In this document: positions 45,846-57,639 of the stretch, in pieces
Numbering within the stretch: the stretch's first letter is position 1
Layout of the letters: each line of letters opens with the position of its first letter
Source: Tubulanus polymorphus
Lineage: Eukaryota > Nemertea > Palaeonemertea > Tubulaniformes > Tubulanidae
DNA length: 64,000 nt
Direction of reading: 5' to 3'
Assembly: GCF_964204645.1 (NCBI RefSeq)
Contig: NC_134027.1
Coordinates: 4,576,485-4,640,484 of the forward strand
Notes under the pieces: model-generated
Told to the model about the DNA's origin: nothing
Seen by the model: the letters and a program-made list of their open reading frames with translations, nothing else
Databases searched by the model: none
Made by a program: the position numbers and the translations under genes

Positions 45846-46193
45846 CCTCGAGATGAAGTGTGGCTAACACTGTAAATGCTCTATTCAGGCTGATTTCAAT
45901 GGCAAAATACCGACTCCTTCTGACAGGTTGATGGAAGATTTATGATTCTTATTCATTTTTTGTATAAATGCGCAGTGATTGATTTTAGATGAATTCATAT
46001 GAGATTTTTGTCACGATATGAAAGTGGCCTCAAGTTGTTCACATTTCATTTATTGTGAGGCCAGCAATCATTGATATGTTATTATGTTATGTTTGTCTAT
46101 GAAGAAATGTACTTTTGGCGAGGAAATTATCTTTTTGGTGATTTGGGAATTTAAAGGTCAATAATGTGTTCATGGGTATGAATTAATCTTTAG

Positions 46194-46245
46194 ACTAAGA
46201 GCGGCAGCAGCAGCGGCAGCAGCAGTTACTGCTGTGATTCATCGG
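46194..46245 (+). CDS. Candidate exon with GCG/GCA trinucleotide repeat (poly-alanine)
   Basis: Two copies of GCGGCAGCAGCA (46201-46224) encode eight alanines in the frame left open by the TTTAG acceptor (46193) and the donor CATCGG|GTACAA (46245/46246). The predicted piece is LRAAAAAAAAVTAVIHR and leaves in phase 0. The candidate exon at 46380 enters in phase 0, so the two could join. The family is unknown. A simple repeat with chance splice sites is the alternative. Confidence 0.32.
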
Positions 46246-46379
46246 GTACAAATAGGAAATAAATTTGATCAACTTGAGGCGCAAAGAAAATCAAATAAGT
46301 ATTCATTGTTCACGTCCATTAACCCTGTTTCATCACAAAGGCAAATTATGATCCCAAAGTCGGATAAATGATTTTTCAG

Positions 46380-46492
46380 ACGGCCTTTGGAAGAAAATGC
46401 TTGCTATTCTTTATAGAGTTATTATATGAAACAGGATACGAGTGGTCGTTTAATGATGAATGCATCATTAGACCGCTGATGAAGACTGCGTG
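46380..46492 (+). CDS. Candidate exon with strong splice sites
   Basis: This 113-base segment lies between a good acceptor (GATTTTTCAG) and a strong donor (GCGTG|GTGAGTAA). Only one frame is open, with phase 0 in and phase 2 out: it begins TAFGRKCLLFFIELL and ends PLMKTAW. It lies 134 bases after the poly-alanine candidate exon with a compatible phase. No downstream partner was found with confidence. Confidence 0.32.
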
Positions 46493-49400
46493 GTGAGTAA
46501 AATCACTTACTATTCCGCGCCGCTAGTGTATTTATTCCCTACCGCCGATTGAATGAAAGTTTTTCAAATATGGTTATTTTGTGATATAACTAGATTTCAG
46601 GATGGAATGACTCAGTTCCATACATCGATATAGAGACCGCAAACAAATGCTCTACTTACCCATGCGTCATTTACCCTTCAGTTTAAAGAAAAAAGAAAAT
46701 AATACTTAATCGAATTGGAATCGTGAAAAACATATGACGACACAAGTATAATTGAGATGATATAAGGTGTACTGGAGAAACTGAAGATGTTGGCAAAATC
46801 GGTCGGATATTTCGTGGTCTGTGATCATCCCTTGTACGGCGACGACTTTTGAAGTTCTGGTGACCAAAGCGGAGATGGTTTTTCAGGCAAGGTTGTTAAT
46901 TGTCCGATGCCTTAAGACATCTCCAGTGCGCACCACTTGCTGTCTGTCTGTTGGTCTCGTCATCATTAGTGTTTATCAGGTCGGAGAGCAATTCAAACAA
47001 ATACTCTGTATCCACATCGAGATTACACCCGTAGGCTCTACAGCCAATACTGTTTTAGCCTTTGTGAAATGATTTCTTTGTTTCTCGTATTTTGGGTAAG
47101 CCACGCGAAACAACACCAGTACTGAGCTAACACTTCACCGATCTCCACTGTGTCGCTGATGCCGTTTCAACGCGATATCGTTTCAGTACTATACGTCTCG
47201 AATATCCATCTTTGAACATCTAAACTAAACATTTAGTTTGTGAGGCCCTATTTGCAATTCTTTATATCGGACAAATGAGATATGTGCATAACTTCGGCCG
47301 CCGGCGGTTACCTAAATAGATATAATAATAAAGTCAACCGTTAATGAAAGGGTCGCAGCTTCTTCGCTCAATTTCGCCAATTGAGTCAACGATATTTTTG
47401 TATATTCGTAACCTCTTCGACTTGCAAATATATTTCACTGATGCAGAGAAATCACGTTTTATTATTGCTCAGAGGCATTCGACGCCTGTCTAAGAAAATG
47501 AATTAAGCATATTCGGAACAACTGGAATGATGGGCATCTTTCACAAAGAAGGTTTTCAGCATCGGCTGTAACATGATTTCTAATACAAAGTGATACAGTA
47601 TCGTCGATTTTTTCTGCAAACAATTTTCCTCTCTACACTTGTTGGGGTTTGGAGGGGTAACATCTTTGCCAAACAGAGGGATAAAATGTTTACCAACTTC
47701 ACCTGTCTATTCTTCGAAGAGAATTCTAAGTTTAAGTATAACTGGATAGACTTCAGGTGCTACACCTGTTTGCTGTACCTCCAACATTGCTGATATTCCT
47801 ATAAATCTGCCCAAATTCTCTGCTAAAGTATTTATTATACCATCTACAAAGGGTTATTGTGGGAATGTTTCGAATGTTGAATTATTTCGATGACTTTCGT
47901 AGACGCTTTATGAAGTTACAAGTGATATCAGAGTTCACGTACTGATCACCAGGTCCATTCCCATTGACAATCTTCAACTGTGTTTCGCATTTTCTGTATT
48001 AATAGGGGTTGAATTGTTTTCCTTGTTATGATTATATCGTTTAGCTTCTGTTTGGAAAATTAACGCAGGGGGTGATTCAGTAGTGGGGTGTTTGGACTTC
48101 TCATTAAAATCAAGGTAGACTGTATGAGTAAAAGCCCACTACTAAATTCCCCAGTTCATTAGTGTTTCACCTGTTGGAAATTGGAGGTGCATTACCTGTA
48201 CCCTCGTAAACCGCCTCCTTTTCGGCTTTGAAGTAGAAACAGCAGAACCTGTCCATGCATATCACATGAACCAGTCTCACCTTTTCTTAAGCCACTGGAT
48301 TATGCAATAGTTAAACATGATTCAGGATGTAATGTATTTGTTAGTTGTGTCTGTATTAGAATTATATATCTACGCGCAGCTGAAACTGTTTGATTAGTTT
48401 CTGTAATTAATGAAAATCTGTAGATTGTTAACTAACGCCAAGAGATGAACTATGAAAACATGAAATGCTATGAGGACCATATTCGAATGGTTGCGAGTTC
48501 AGTTGTGAAAATATAGAAGAATCATCGTAACTTACTGGCAAATACCCGCCAACAGCCTGGTTAGAAATCGCTGAAATGTGTTGACGTAACTTAGTTACAA
48601 AATTCTATTTCGTGGGATTTCTATCGGGCATTGAAAAATGTTAATATCCTTAAAAGGACATTCGCGGTCGACGACTGTATGTGCTGCGACTTAGGAGGAG
48701 TAACGTGACAAACATTTACTAGTCACCGTCAATGTTTCTCTCTGAGACTTTATTCACCTTTATTTTGACGTTGATTCATATTCAGTTGATTTTAGATGCG
48801 GTACTAATATATCTATCATTCAAGTTAGACCTGTTGTGTTTATAGATTTACTTTGCACTTGTTATACCTGGAAAGAATGCTCCACATTTTTTTGCAAAAC
48901 AGATTTATTTCACTGACATTTTGTATATAGAAAATATTTGTCGGAAAACTTGAAAAAAAGTCAGATGCGCATTCCTCACGGTTCAAAGCTTTTTGAAACT
49001 GCTCGCCGAGTTTTATGTAACTAAAAAGTTTCCATTGATAGAAATTCCATATGGGCTTGTATAGGGGGAATGATCAGTAGATCTTTTTTCCTGATGAAAT
49101 CATCAGTTCTTTCTTGATTCTTTGGTTGTACATGATAGACTAATCTGACAAATGCAGCCTAGTAGGGGTCACTGCAGTCTGCTCAAATTAAAGGTTGTAA
49201 GTTAACTGCATTGAACAGTGGGAGTGGAGATTAATTGGTGAGATGAGTTCTGAACGTCTTTGTCGTTTTGAAAAAGTCTTTTTGTTTGATTCTGTGGGTT
49301 TCTCAACACACTTGTCCCAATTAGTTTAGTGAAGGTGTTTTCCGCATGCAGCTCAGCGGGGGATCTACTTCAAGAATCCAGTTTTGCTTCGAGGAAAGAT

Positions 49401-52400
49401 TCTCGTATCGCCGAATGAATCAATGCGTTTGAAGAAGAATTAATCAGTCGATTTTCCTGAAAAATGCTCAGTAATTTTGCAAACAACTATAGAAATGAAT
49501 TAGAGTTACAACCGTTGTTATTTTTGGTATAACCTCATGTTTATTTATCTTTTATTTATAAGTAGAGGTTTAGTGTTTAATGTATAACATATATTAGCTG
49601 TTAATATAATAAATATTATTTGTGCAGATGATGTCAGAAATGTTTATAAATCCTCGGTGCACTTCTATACATCAAATATACCAGGCAGTACGTTACCGCC
49701 ACCTAGGTTTCAGTCGACCGAAAATACTTTCCATTTCACTTCACATTGTTTCGCTTTTATTCGATGACAATTAAAGATATTTCTTCAAAATGGAGCTTGG
49801 AAACAACGATCTTTTTAAAACTATTGATCGGAAAATCTCATTCAAGTAAAAGTAATTAACTGAAATGTTTCGCCGTTCAACTGCGTTAATCACTTTGCAC
49901 TGAGCGGCTGAAACAGCCTGGATACCGCGGTGGTGTACGTGCCTTCAACCAAGGGTGAAATAGGGTGTACTGATATGCAAAATTCTTCTCAGAATTTACT
50001 GGTTGCCTGACGTAAACTTACCTTGATCGTACCCATTGCAGGTACATGCACCACACCAAAGCATACCACACGATCTTGGCAAGCATCCTTTATTACACCT
50101 GTCCATGACAATGATACATAATACCACGGATAGCATTATTACCTGAAGCGAACCTGGTCCGATTCATCTTCTTTCTTACTGGATGGAATTCACTTTGTTA
50201 GTTTTGTTTCGGTAGTAAACAGCCAGACTTGCTCGAGCAACTGTTATGACAATTAGGTGAAACGGTTGCTAGGTAGGGCGTGCACGGGTCAGGGCCCAGT
50301 CTTCAAGTGGATATGTGTCAATTGGGCTTCAATTCAATGATATCTGAAATTCAGTTAACCGAACCTTTTAAACTTGTCATTTCAGTAGTGAATATGTAGA
50401 ATATCTTGTTTTGCATGATGTGACCAAAAACCCACAATTAAGGCGTTTCATATAACTTTAATTTTCGGGCTAAAATGTTACCTAGGAAACAGGTTTTATG
50501 AACTTTTAGATCAGTTATAATTGGTTTGGTAACAGTGAATTTAGGTGCATTCCACAGCGTTTTGTACTTCTTGCACTTTCATAACTTGTTCACTAAAAAT
50601 AAGTATTCAAGTAACTATGGCTGCGTCTTTGACATTCTTCGGATTTTTTGTGCGCAAAAATTGCCATTCTTGTTGGAAATATATAAGCAGGTGCCATTGA
50701 AAAACTGTTCATTGGGATGTTCTCATATCCATCAGATTTGGCAGTTTAAGAGTTGAACGTGTCCGTGAAAATGCCCACAATTCAAACTAAATACTTTTGA
50801 AAATGATTAATCATTTCTCTCAGAAAACCTCCCAGATTTTTACCTGTCAATGTACGCACTGATATGTGATGGCTTCATACAAATGGATGTTACCTGCGTG
50901 CTTGTGCGTTGTTATTTTTAGCAGTCATCTTTAAGGAACTATTTCAACCTTTTACCTCTCGTCATGAAGAGCTTGTTTTGATCCCGCATCAGATTTCGCT
51001 CTTTTGCATTTTTTCACAGAGTTTTTGGTTTACTAATTTCTAAATCCTGAATTCTAAGTTCGCAACCGTAACATGTTTTCAAATTTCCCTCGCACCTTCG
51101 CACCGGAAGGTCCTGCCATCTACGACGTCATTTTTGAACTAAATTTGTTCAAAAGTTTGACTGACTGCCAGTCTAATTCTGTACCAAGAATGTAGAGACC
51201 GGCAACCAGTCTATTCAAAAGTTTGGCTGCTACCACATATTCCAAAATCACATTGACTTTCAAATGAAAAGTAAATAAGAAAACTATTCAGATGTTAAGA
51301 TACTTATTTCTATAGAAAATGTTTATGTTTAATAGTAAAAACAACATCCTTCAGTATGTAATGTAAATGAAAGAAAATAGTATTTACACTCTTGAAAGGC
51401 GGCATCTCATCATATTGATGACACCTTGTTTTAATTTTTTCAGTGATTATTTTCACTCGATACTACTATTATTGTCGAGTGTTATTAATATTGAACGATT
51501 CGGGATATTTTGCATCTGGGATCATTTTTTTTAGTTGAAATGATTTATTATAACGGGGTTATGATAGGATATATACATATTTTCATGGTTGGGGCATATT
51601 TTTGTTTGTAGCGAAGATTTGTGAACTTTGCTTTAATGAATTAGTGCAGCTGACATTAAGTGTATATAAAACACAGGTAGATGAGGATAACTTGTAAACA
51701 ACCCTGTCCAACAACTGTTGTCTGCATCACTCATTTCGAAATCAATGATTCATGCCCAAACGATTAATGCGCCATGTGTTTGAACTTTTGGATCTATCGT
51801 TTTTGTATTCGGTGAAGAAATATATCAAGGGTCAAGTGAATAAACATTAGTCCTTTTGGGTCCTTTTTAGATGTTTATTTGCTGCCATGCTTCATTGGAA
51901 TTTATGGCCAGTGACAGGTGACTTATTGTTTTTTGATACAGTCCAGTCTGGCCAGTCATCAGCTGTTTTTTCGGGTAAGCTGTTTGGGTTTGGCACGCGT
52001 CTCTGCTGTTCAGGCTTGTTAGATGTCAGACTTTTATTATATCTGACCCTCAAGCGCAGGGCAGATCATCCATATGTTCATCCCATAAAAGTGAAGTTAT
52101 CTACTTGTTGTGATGTTGTACCCATCGCTTACAAAGTTTGTGGTTGGCATCTGCGTCTGTTCATTGAACGCATTGAAATACATTTTACTGGGTGTTGACA
52201 GGACTGAAGCTCAAAAAATCGCCTGGGTAGAGATTATCCCGGTGTTAATGGGTTGCGTTGATAACTTCACTCATCAGTGCGGCGCGATTCTCAATTTTAA
52301 TGTCCTGTTTCCCATAATATTTTTTGAATAATGACTTAGTTATCATCATGGGAAACTAGAGATGAGATGTTTCACTGCACATAAATTTTATCTAAAACTG

Positions 52401-54800
52401 TTACGCATTTTAGATTGTGTATAATTGCACTTTACACAGTTCAGGTTTTTGTTTTAGTTCCGGCAGAAATCTTAAGTCTGTTCGCTCGATGATCATCGCG
52501 TATTAAATGTAAAGTTTGATGTGAGAATATTTGCAGCTCTTTTCCTAATGAGAATTGATTGTTGAACTAATGGATCAAAGCGAACGCAAACGTCTCACCT
52601 GTCCTTAACAGATACCTATATCGTGGCTTGAAACTTTAAAACAAGAGCTCTTGTCAACAAGCACACTAATCGTAATTGTAAAATAAACAAACTCATCCCA
52701 TTTTTTGCAAAACATCCAGCTGGAAAAATCTATTAATAAAAACCCACGCGCTGTTACCCGTTATTTCAGCAGGAAAAATCGACAAATTTCATGAAATTGA
52801 AAACTTAAAAACGGTTGCTGGGCATGGCCTATGTTCCGACTCTATCTGGACGGACAAACCTCAAATAACAAACAAACTGAGCAATAATTCAAAGTGTACT
52901 TTCTGACTCAAATTCGAAAAATTACAGCGTGAGCACCAATTAGCCAGCTCGTTGTCAGGTAGAACCAGCCTTCATGTACATTACATCACTCAAACAGTTG
53001 CTAGTTTCATAATAAATAATGAGTCTAAAAGTTAAACTAACTGTCGGTTAAACATATCATATTTACTGTCATAATAGGTTAAAGTTGGCAGTTTTCTGCT
53101 ATTTTTTTTTGTTTTGAAAGTCAGATGTCTGCATGACCAGCCAGTTAGCCGAATTGTTTCCGAGGAACAGAGCTATTTTTACTGTGAGTTATTAGAATGA
53201 TAGTATTTAACTTATCAACAATGACGTTTTTATGAAGTTGAATTTTTAATTGCCATTACATTAATTACTAACGAAAAAGTCAGTTAAGAACTAAATATTG
53301 AATAGTATTCATTTAGATAGATTTTTTTCAGATTTAATGAAGTGTTTTTACTATCACTGCGATATTTTTATTGGTTGTTTACATAAACTGCCGAACCTTT
53401 TGTTCTCTATTCACCATTTCATCTGTGAGATGTTAATATGTATTTAGGTGTTTACAACTCCTTACACGAGTTTTTACCTGTCCAGCCATTAGACTCAAGC
53501 TGTGAGCGAAATTCACAAATGTTACATCTAAATACATATGTCGTGTCTCACTCATAGCGTAACCTATGAAAGCAGCTTGCCACGTGGCTGCTCACATAAA
53601 ATACTCATTTTCTGACGGTGAGCTTTCTGGCTCCGCTTGTGTCAGAATTATCTCTATTATAACCTGTTTTTCGGAGTAAATTATTCTTATTTATGAGCCA
53701 TCATTTTTTAAAAAGATAATTTCTACAAACGTCTGCGCGCATGTTTAATGCCATGTTGCGTAAAATGTTTACTTGGATGCAATTATTCCGGTTGCCTTGA
53801 TCCTAATTGATAAAATGTAGCGCACATGTAATTGACTTCAAACATACATACGACTAGCTAAATTCAGCTAATCCACCTATTTGAAGATTAGGCTTTTGAT
53901 ACGCCCCCTGTAGATTTCAAGTATATATATTCATTGCCTTGGTTTGTGTTACATATTTTCAAGGAGCAAAAGTAGCAATTTCGAGCATCTTCGATCTTAA
54001 ATCTCGTGGTAATTTGATATAGATCAGCCTAATTCCATACGATTAATCCTTTCCGGGAGATCAGCCGATAGATATTTTGTGGTCAAGTAGACCAGGTGAA
54101 TTATAGACGCTCAATTATAGGATTAAAAGATGGTTTGCAAAACGTTTTGTATTTATGCGATTACGTATGACCTATGGGTGATATATAAACACATTATAAG
54201 CTACCGGTTTGAATTTTATGATGTGTTCATTTAGAAAATCGTCGAATTCTGCTGGTCAAAGGTTTATGAAAAACGCTACGTATCTTTGTCTTGAGAGATA
54301 ATAATATGTATTTCGCCATGTACATATGCAGTATAAATGATATATAGATTATAAACAATTTACATACATACGAGGCTGGATGCTTGGAAAGCCAATGGAG
54401 GCTGTGTCCCGTAGGGATCCAAGCACCCAGAAAAAAGATCAAAATTTAATGAAATTAGGTAGAATGAGGGTGAAATGGAAACGCGAAATGGGAGTAATCT
54501 GTCCGCTGTAGAAGTTTTAGATACATCAGTTTGATTCATTAACTTCAAAGAATTGTGCTTTAAATGACTTAAGATTTTGCAAAGTTGAATGCATAGGTTT
54601 GAATGCTCCACTAAGCCCAGAGTATATATAAAAAGCCTCTCTAGAAAAAAGTTCTAATATTGATAGTTTATAAGATCGCTTAAGTGTTGTTGGCTATAAT
54701 CAAAAATACATTATGTATTTTGCTATAATGTAAGACAGTGCCCGTGGTTTTCAGTTGATCCGTGTCCAGCGCAGGGTAGTATTTCTCCCTGTACACGTGA
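46493..54800. other. Gene-poor AT-rich DNA
   Basis: No gene is recognised on either strand. The longest frame (plus 51887-52198, 103 codons) has no known motif and unremarkable composition. There are no tRNAs, long repeats or clear inverted-repeat elements that I can see. It may be intronic or intergenic. Confidence 0.4.
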
Positions 54801-54805
54801 TCTGA

Positions 54806-55147
54806 TCAGATAAGATTTTTATCTGTTGGTGTATCAGTGCAAGAGGATCTGTCTTTGCAGTGAGCCATGTCATTGAGCAAATTGGCATGTACTGTTCGCC
54901 ATATTCTACTCAACAGAACTGTTGATTGATAGTTAATTGGTGGAACCATCATTTTGCGAGGTGGAGTTGATAGATGCTGTTTCACTGGTCTTCTCGTGTC
55001 TATTCCCAAAATAACCGACTTTGTGACCCTGCGACTAAATTCAACATTATTTCTCTTTGGTGTGTGCGTCTTAAAGATATCATTAGAAGAATATCCATCA
55101 ATGTCAATGATAAATCCACTTGTTCTGGTGGGAATTCGGACCACCAT
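54806..55147 (-). CDS. Small open frame with CDK-like S/T-P sites, unrecognised
   Basis: A 113-codon frame from ATG to TGA is the longest complete frame in the gene-poor region. It is polar and basic and contains HTPKR and STPPRK, both matching the CDK consensus (S/T-P-x-K/R or its minimal form). There are no membrane spans and no recognised domain. It could be a small single-exon gene, one exon, or chance; a splice-site pair is not evident. Confidence 0.25.
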   Translation of the reverse strand: MVVRIPTRTSGFIIDIDGYSSNDIFKTHTPKRNNVEFSRRVTKSVILGIDTRRPVKQHLSTPPRKMMVPPINYQSTVLLSRIWRTVHANLLNDMAHCKDRSSCTDTPTDKNLI

Positions 55148-55426
55148 TTGAGAGGGTCACTAACCTTTCAATGAAAATAAGATAGTTGACCCTTGCCTTT
55201 GACAGACTGGAAACGCATCATTTCCGACTGGCCATTCATAGATAGAAAAAAGATAGGCATAAAAAAATGTCATTGAGGAAAAGAAAGATGATATACATGC
55301 TCTGTAGTGAATGGAGATTTTCATCAAATTTAAGACTTCGACTTTTATACGTTGAACAATGCCATAAAACACACTGACCCTTTGACATGATGAGAATGCA
55401 CAATCAGAATATTTTTGTTACAAAAG

Positions 55427-55550
55427 ATGCCCACATCAGATACAAGGATATTTTATCAGAACGTATATGAACTGCCGCGGGCATTAATGGTTGAGCTTGA
55501 GAAGGTCAATGCAAAACGTCGCACAATACATCCAATTACTTGCTATAAAT
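55427..55550 (+). CDS. Candidate exon, unrecognised
   Basis: An open segment beginning MPTSDTRIFYQNVYEL and continuing LMVELEKVNAKRRT lies between a TTACAAAAG acceptor and a good donor (TATAAAT|GTAAGATT). Codon choice looks protein-like, but no partner exon or family is recognised. Confidence 0.25.
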
Positions 55551-56559
55551 GTAAGATTTCCCCAGCGAAAAGTTTGTGGTTCATTTTGTTTGAGCCAGCT
55601 TCCAGTTAAAAGGTTCCATGTGACTTGGTTGTAATGTGGCTGGTTACAGTGGGATTCAGAGAGTCGATCAAAAATTCACCTGTAAACTGATTATTTATGC
55701 CAAGTGATACTGATCTATATACGTTTTGACAAAATATCCCCGGGTTAAGACAGTAGTTTGTGTATAGCTGTAGGGCGGATGTGGATGCCCAGCAGGGGTG
55801 AAGCACTGATACTGTTCAAGTATCTGCCCAGTAACTGTACAATGTTGTTGTCTTTAGATGATTAGTATCTGATGTTGCTACATGATCTGGAGACAGAATA
55901 ATTTGTTGGTAGATTGTAAAACTTTATGTAAAATTCTGTCTAGAAATTCATTTCATGTTTTTGAAGCTATCTCATTTCTAATATTCAAATAAAGTCTACA
56001 TTCGAGTGTTTTTTTTACTATCTGAGTGATTTTGTAAAATGATTCGTGATTGCTACGATGATGGCCACAATGATATCAATTTCCATTCTAGTAGTTGGGC
56101 AGATAGCCTAGATAAACACCTCCAATCACCTCCAGAATACGAAGGTTGCCCTGGCGATGGGCTGTAAACACTTGTGGTCAGTGATAAGAAGACCCGTTAT
56201 CACGCACGGACCACACACACTTAGTGTTCTAAACTATTTTGGGGGAGATCATTTAAGTAACCTGATCATTATTGGACATATTTTCACATTGGTCTTAATT
56301 GGTCAGGATGATTGTTGTATACAAACAAAATTGTTATTATTTATGATAACAGTATCATTGACATGAAATTCCCCCAGAGCCAAATATAAGTATAGATTTG
56401 TACATGATGACAATATATCATATCGTCTATCCGTGGTAGTGATTCAGTGACTATTTGAGACCGGCATCGATATTCGATGGAATCAACTTAATGACTGTAT
56501 ACCTTCAAAATCCCTTTTCAACAAGTTTGTGAAAGGTAGAAACCACAGTTCCGCATCGG

Positions 56560-57626
56560 CCATTGTGACTGCGTCATAAATCTTATGTCCACCGGCTAAT
56601 CAGATTCTTGTTGCCTTTCGGTCAGTTGGCTGTATTCTGTGTGGGTCCTTTTTTCATTGTCGTCGTATAATGATTTTCGAATTGCCCTCCGGTCCAATAA
56701 CCCTCAGTTGAGGTTAATGACAGGTGCATTTTTGTACTTAGTTTGAAAAATTTTCAAATCTAAATAAATTTGAAAAGGGTCGGCTATGATGTATTAATGG
56801 TTGAGAATAGCGCTCTCCGAACATGGCGTCTTTGGGTATACAAATAAACTGGATTCTTTTCATCAGCGATGATACGAGATTATTTTCCCTTTGGTCCACC
56901 GCCCTGAATCACATGCACCTTACGCACATTCTACGGACAATTCTTTGGGTCACTTACAAATCATAATCAGCAGCACCTGTACAATGGTGCTCTATGTTCT
57001 TTTGTCGGGCCATATTATGCGCTAACGGAACCAAAGCTTTGTAGCCTAGTTTTATTGCAACGTTGACAATATCTCTTTTTACACTTTTGATGGGAGACGT
57101 TTTACATATCGATAAAGAACTGATTGTTAGTGTGACGGAACTCGACTACTTCCTGCCCATCCTCGAACGCCGTTTGGTCAAGTTGAAATCACCTGACATT
57201 CATGCTTTTGTGTTGAACCTGTTGTGTGCTCCCTGAACAAGTGCACAGATAAGTCTTTGTGATTTGTGTGCAGCAATTTTTTAATGCCATCAATAGGTTC
57301 TTTGGTCTGATAGACGCTATAAGGATCTCTGATCTAGGTACCTCCCACTGTCTATACATTTATATTGCCCCCCGTGCACGGAGGATGGAGAGATGGGTGC
57401 GGCTGCTGATCAAGGATGCAGACATCATTGTTGATACATCCTCTAGTAACACTTTTTTCTATTAAAAGGATGCGTAGCATCTTTCAAAATCCTTCAAGTC
57501 AAGTTTATGCGTTTGCATTTGAGAGGGTGTGCGAGGAGTCCGCTATGTGTGAATTGCATAAAAAGCAAACGAATTCATTTGAAATATACGTCCCTATACG
57601 GTGTGCTATTAAAAGTGGTCCGATGA
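56560..57626 (+). pseudogene. Coding-like island with shifting frames
   Basis: This GC-richer stretch holds several short plus-strand segments with protein-like codon use that lie in different frames and are each closed by stops. They include RLIRFLLPFGQLAVFCVGP (about 56600), MASLGIQINWILFISDDTR (56824), HLYNGALCSFVGPYYALTE (about 56970), VLHIDKELIVSVTELDYFL (about 57095), RARRMERWVRLLIKDADII (about 57375) and MRSIFQNPSSQVYAFAFE (57470, ending at a strong GTAAGT donor). A decayed gene or mobile element is the simplest reading, and no family is recognised. Several real exons are possible but unproven. Confidence 0.25.
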
Positions 57627-57639
57627 TGTAAGTGTTGAT

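Larger units (their letters stand above)
38471..46190. other. Gene-poor AT-rich DNA
   Basis: I see no recognisable gene. Short frames on both strands (for example minus 39321-39569 with several Cys/His, minus 40496-40690, and minus 42703-42912 with CHPWQQVRGDNLQ) lack clear exon borders or family similarity and may be chance or decayed fragments. The tRNA-derived SINE head and microsatellites are listed separately. Confidence 0.4.
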
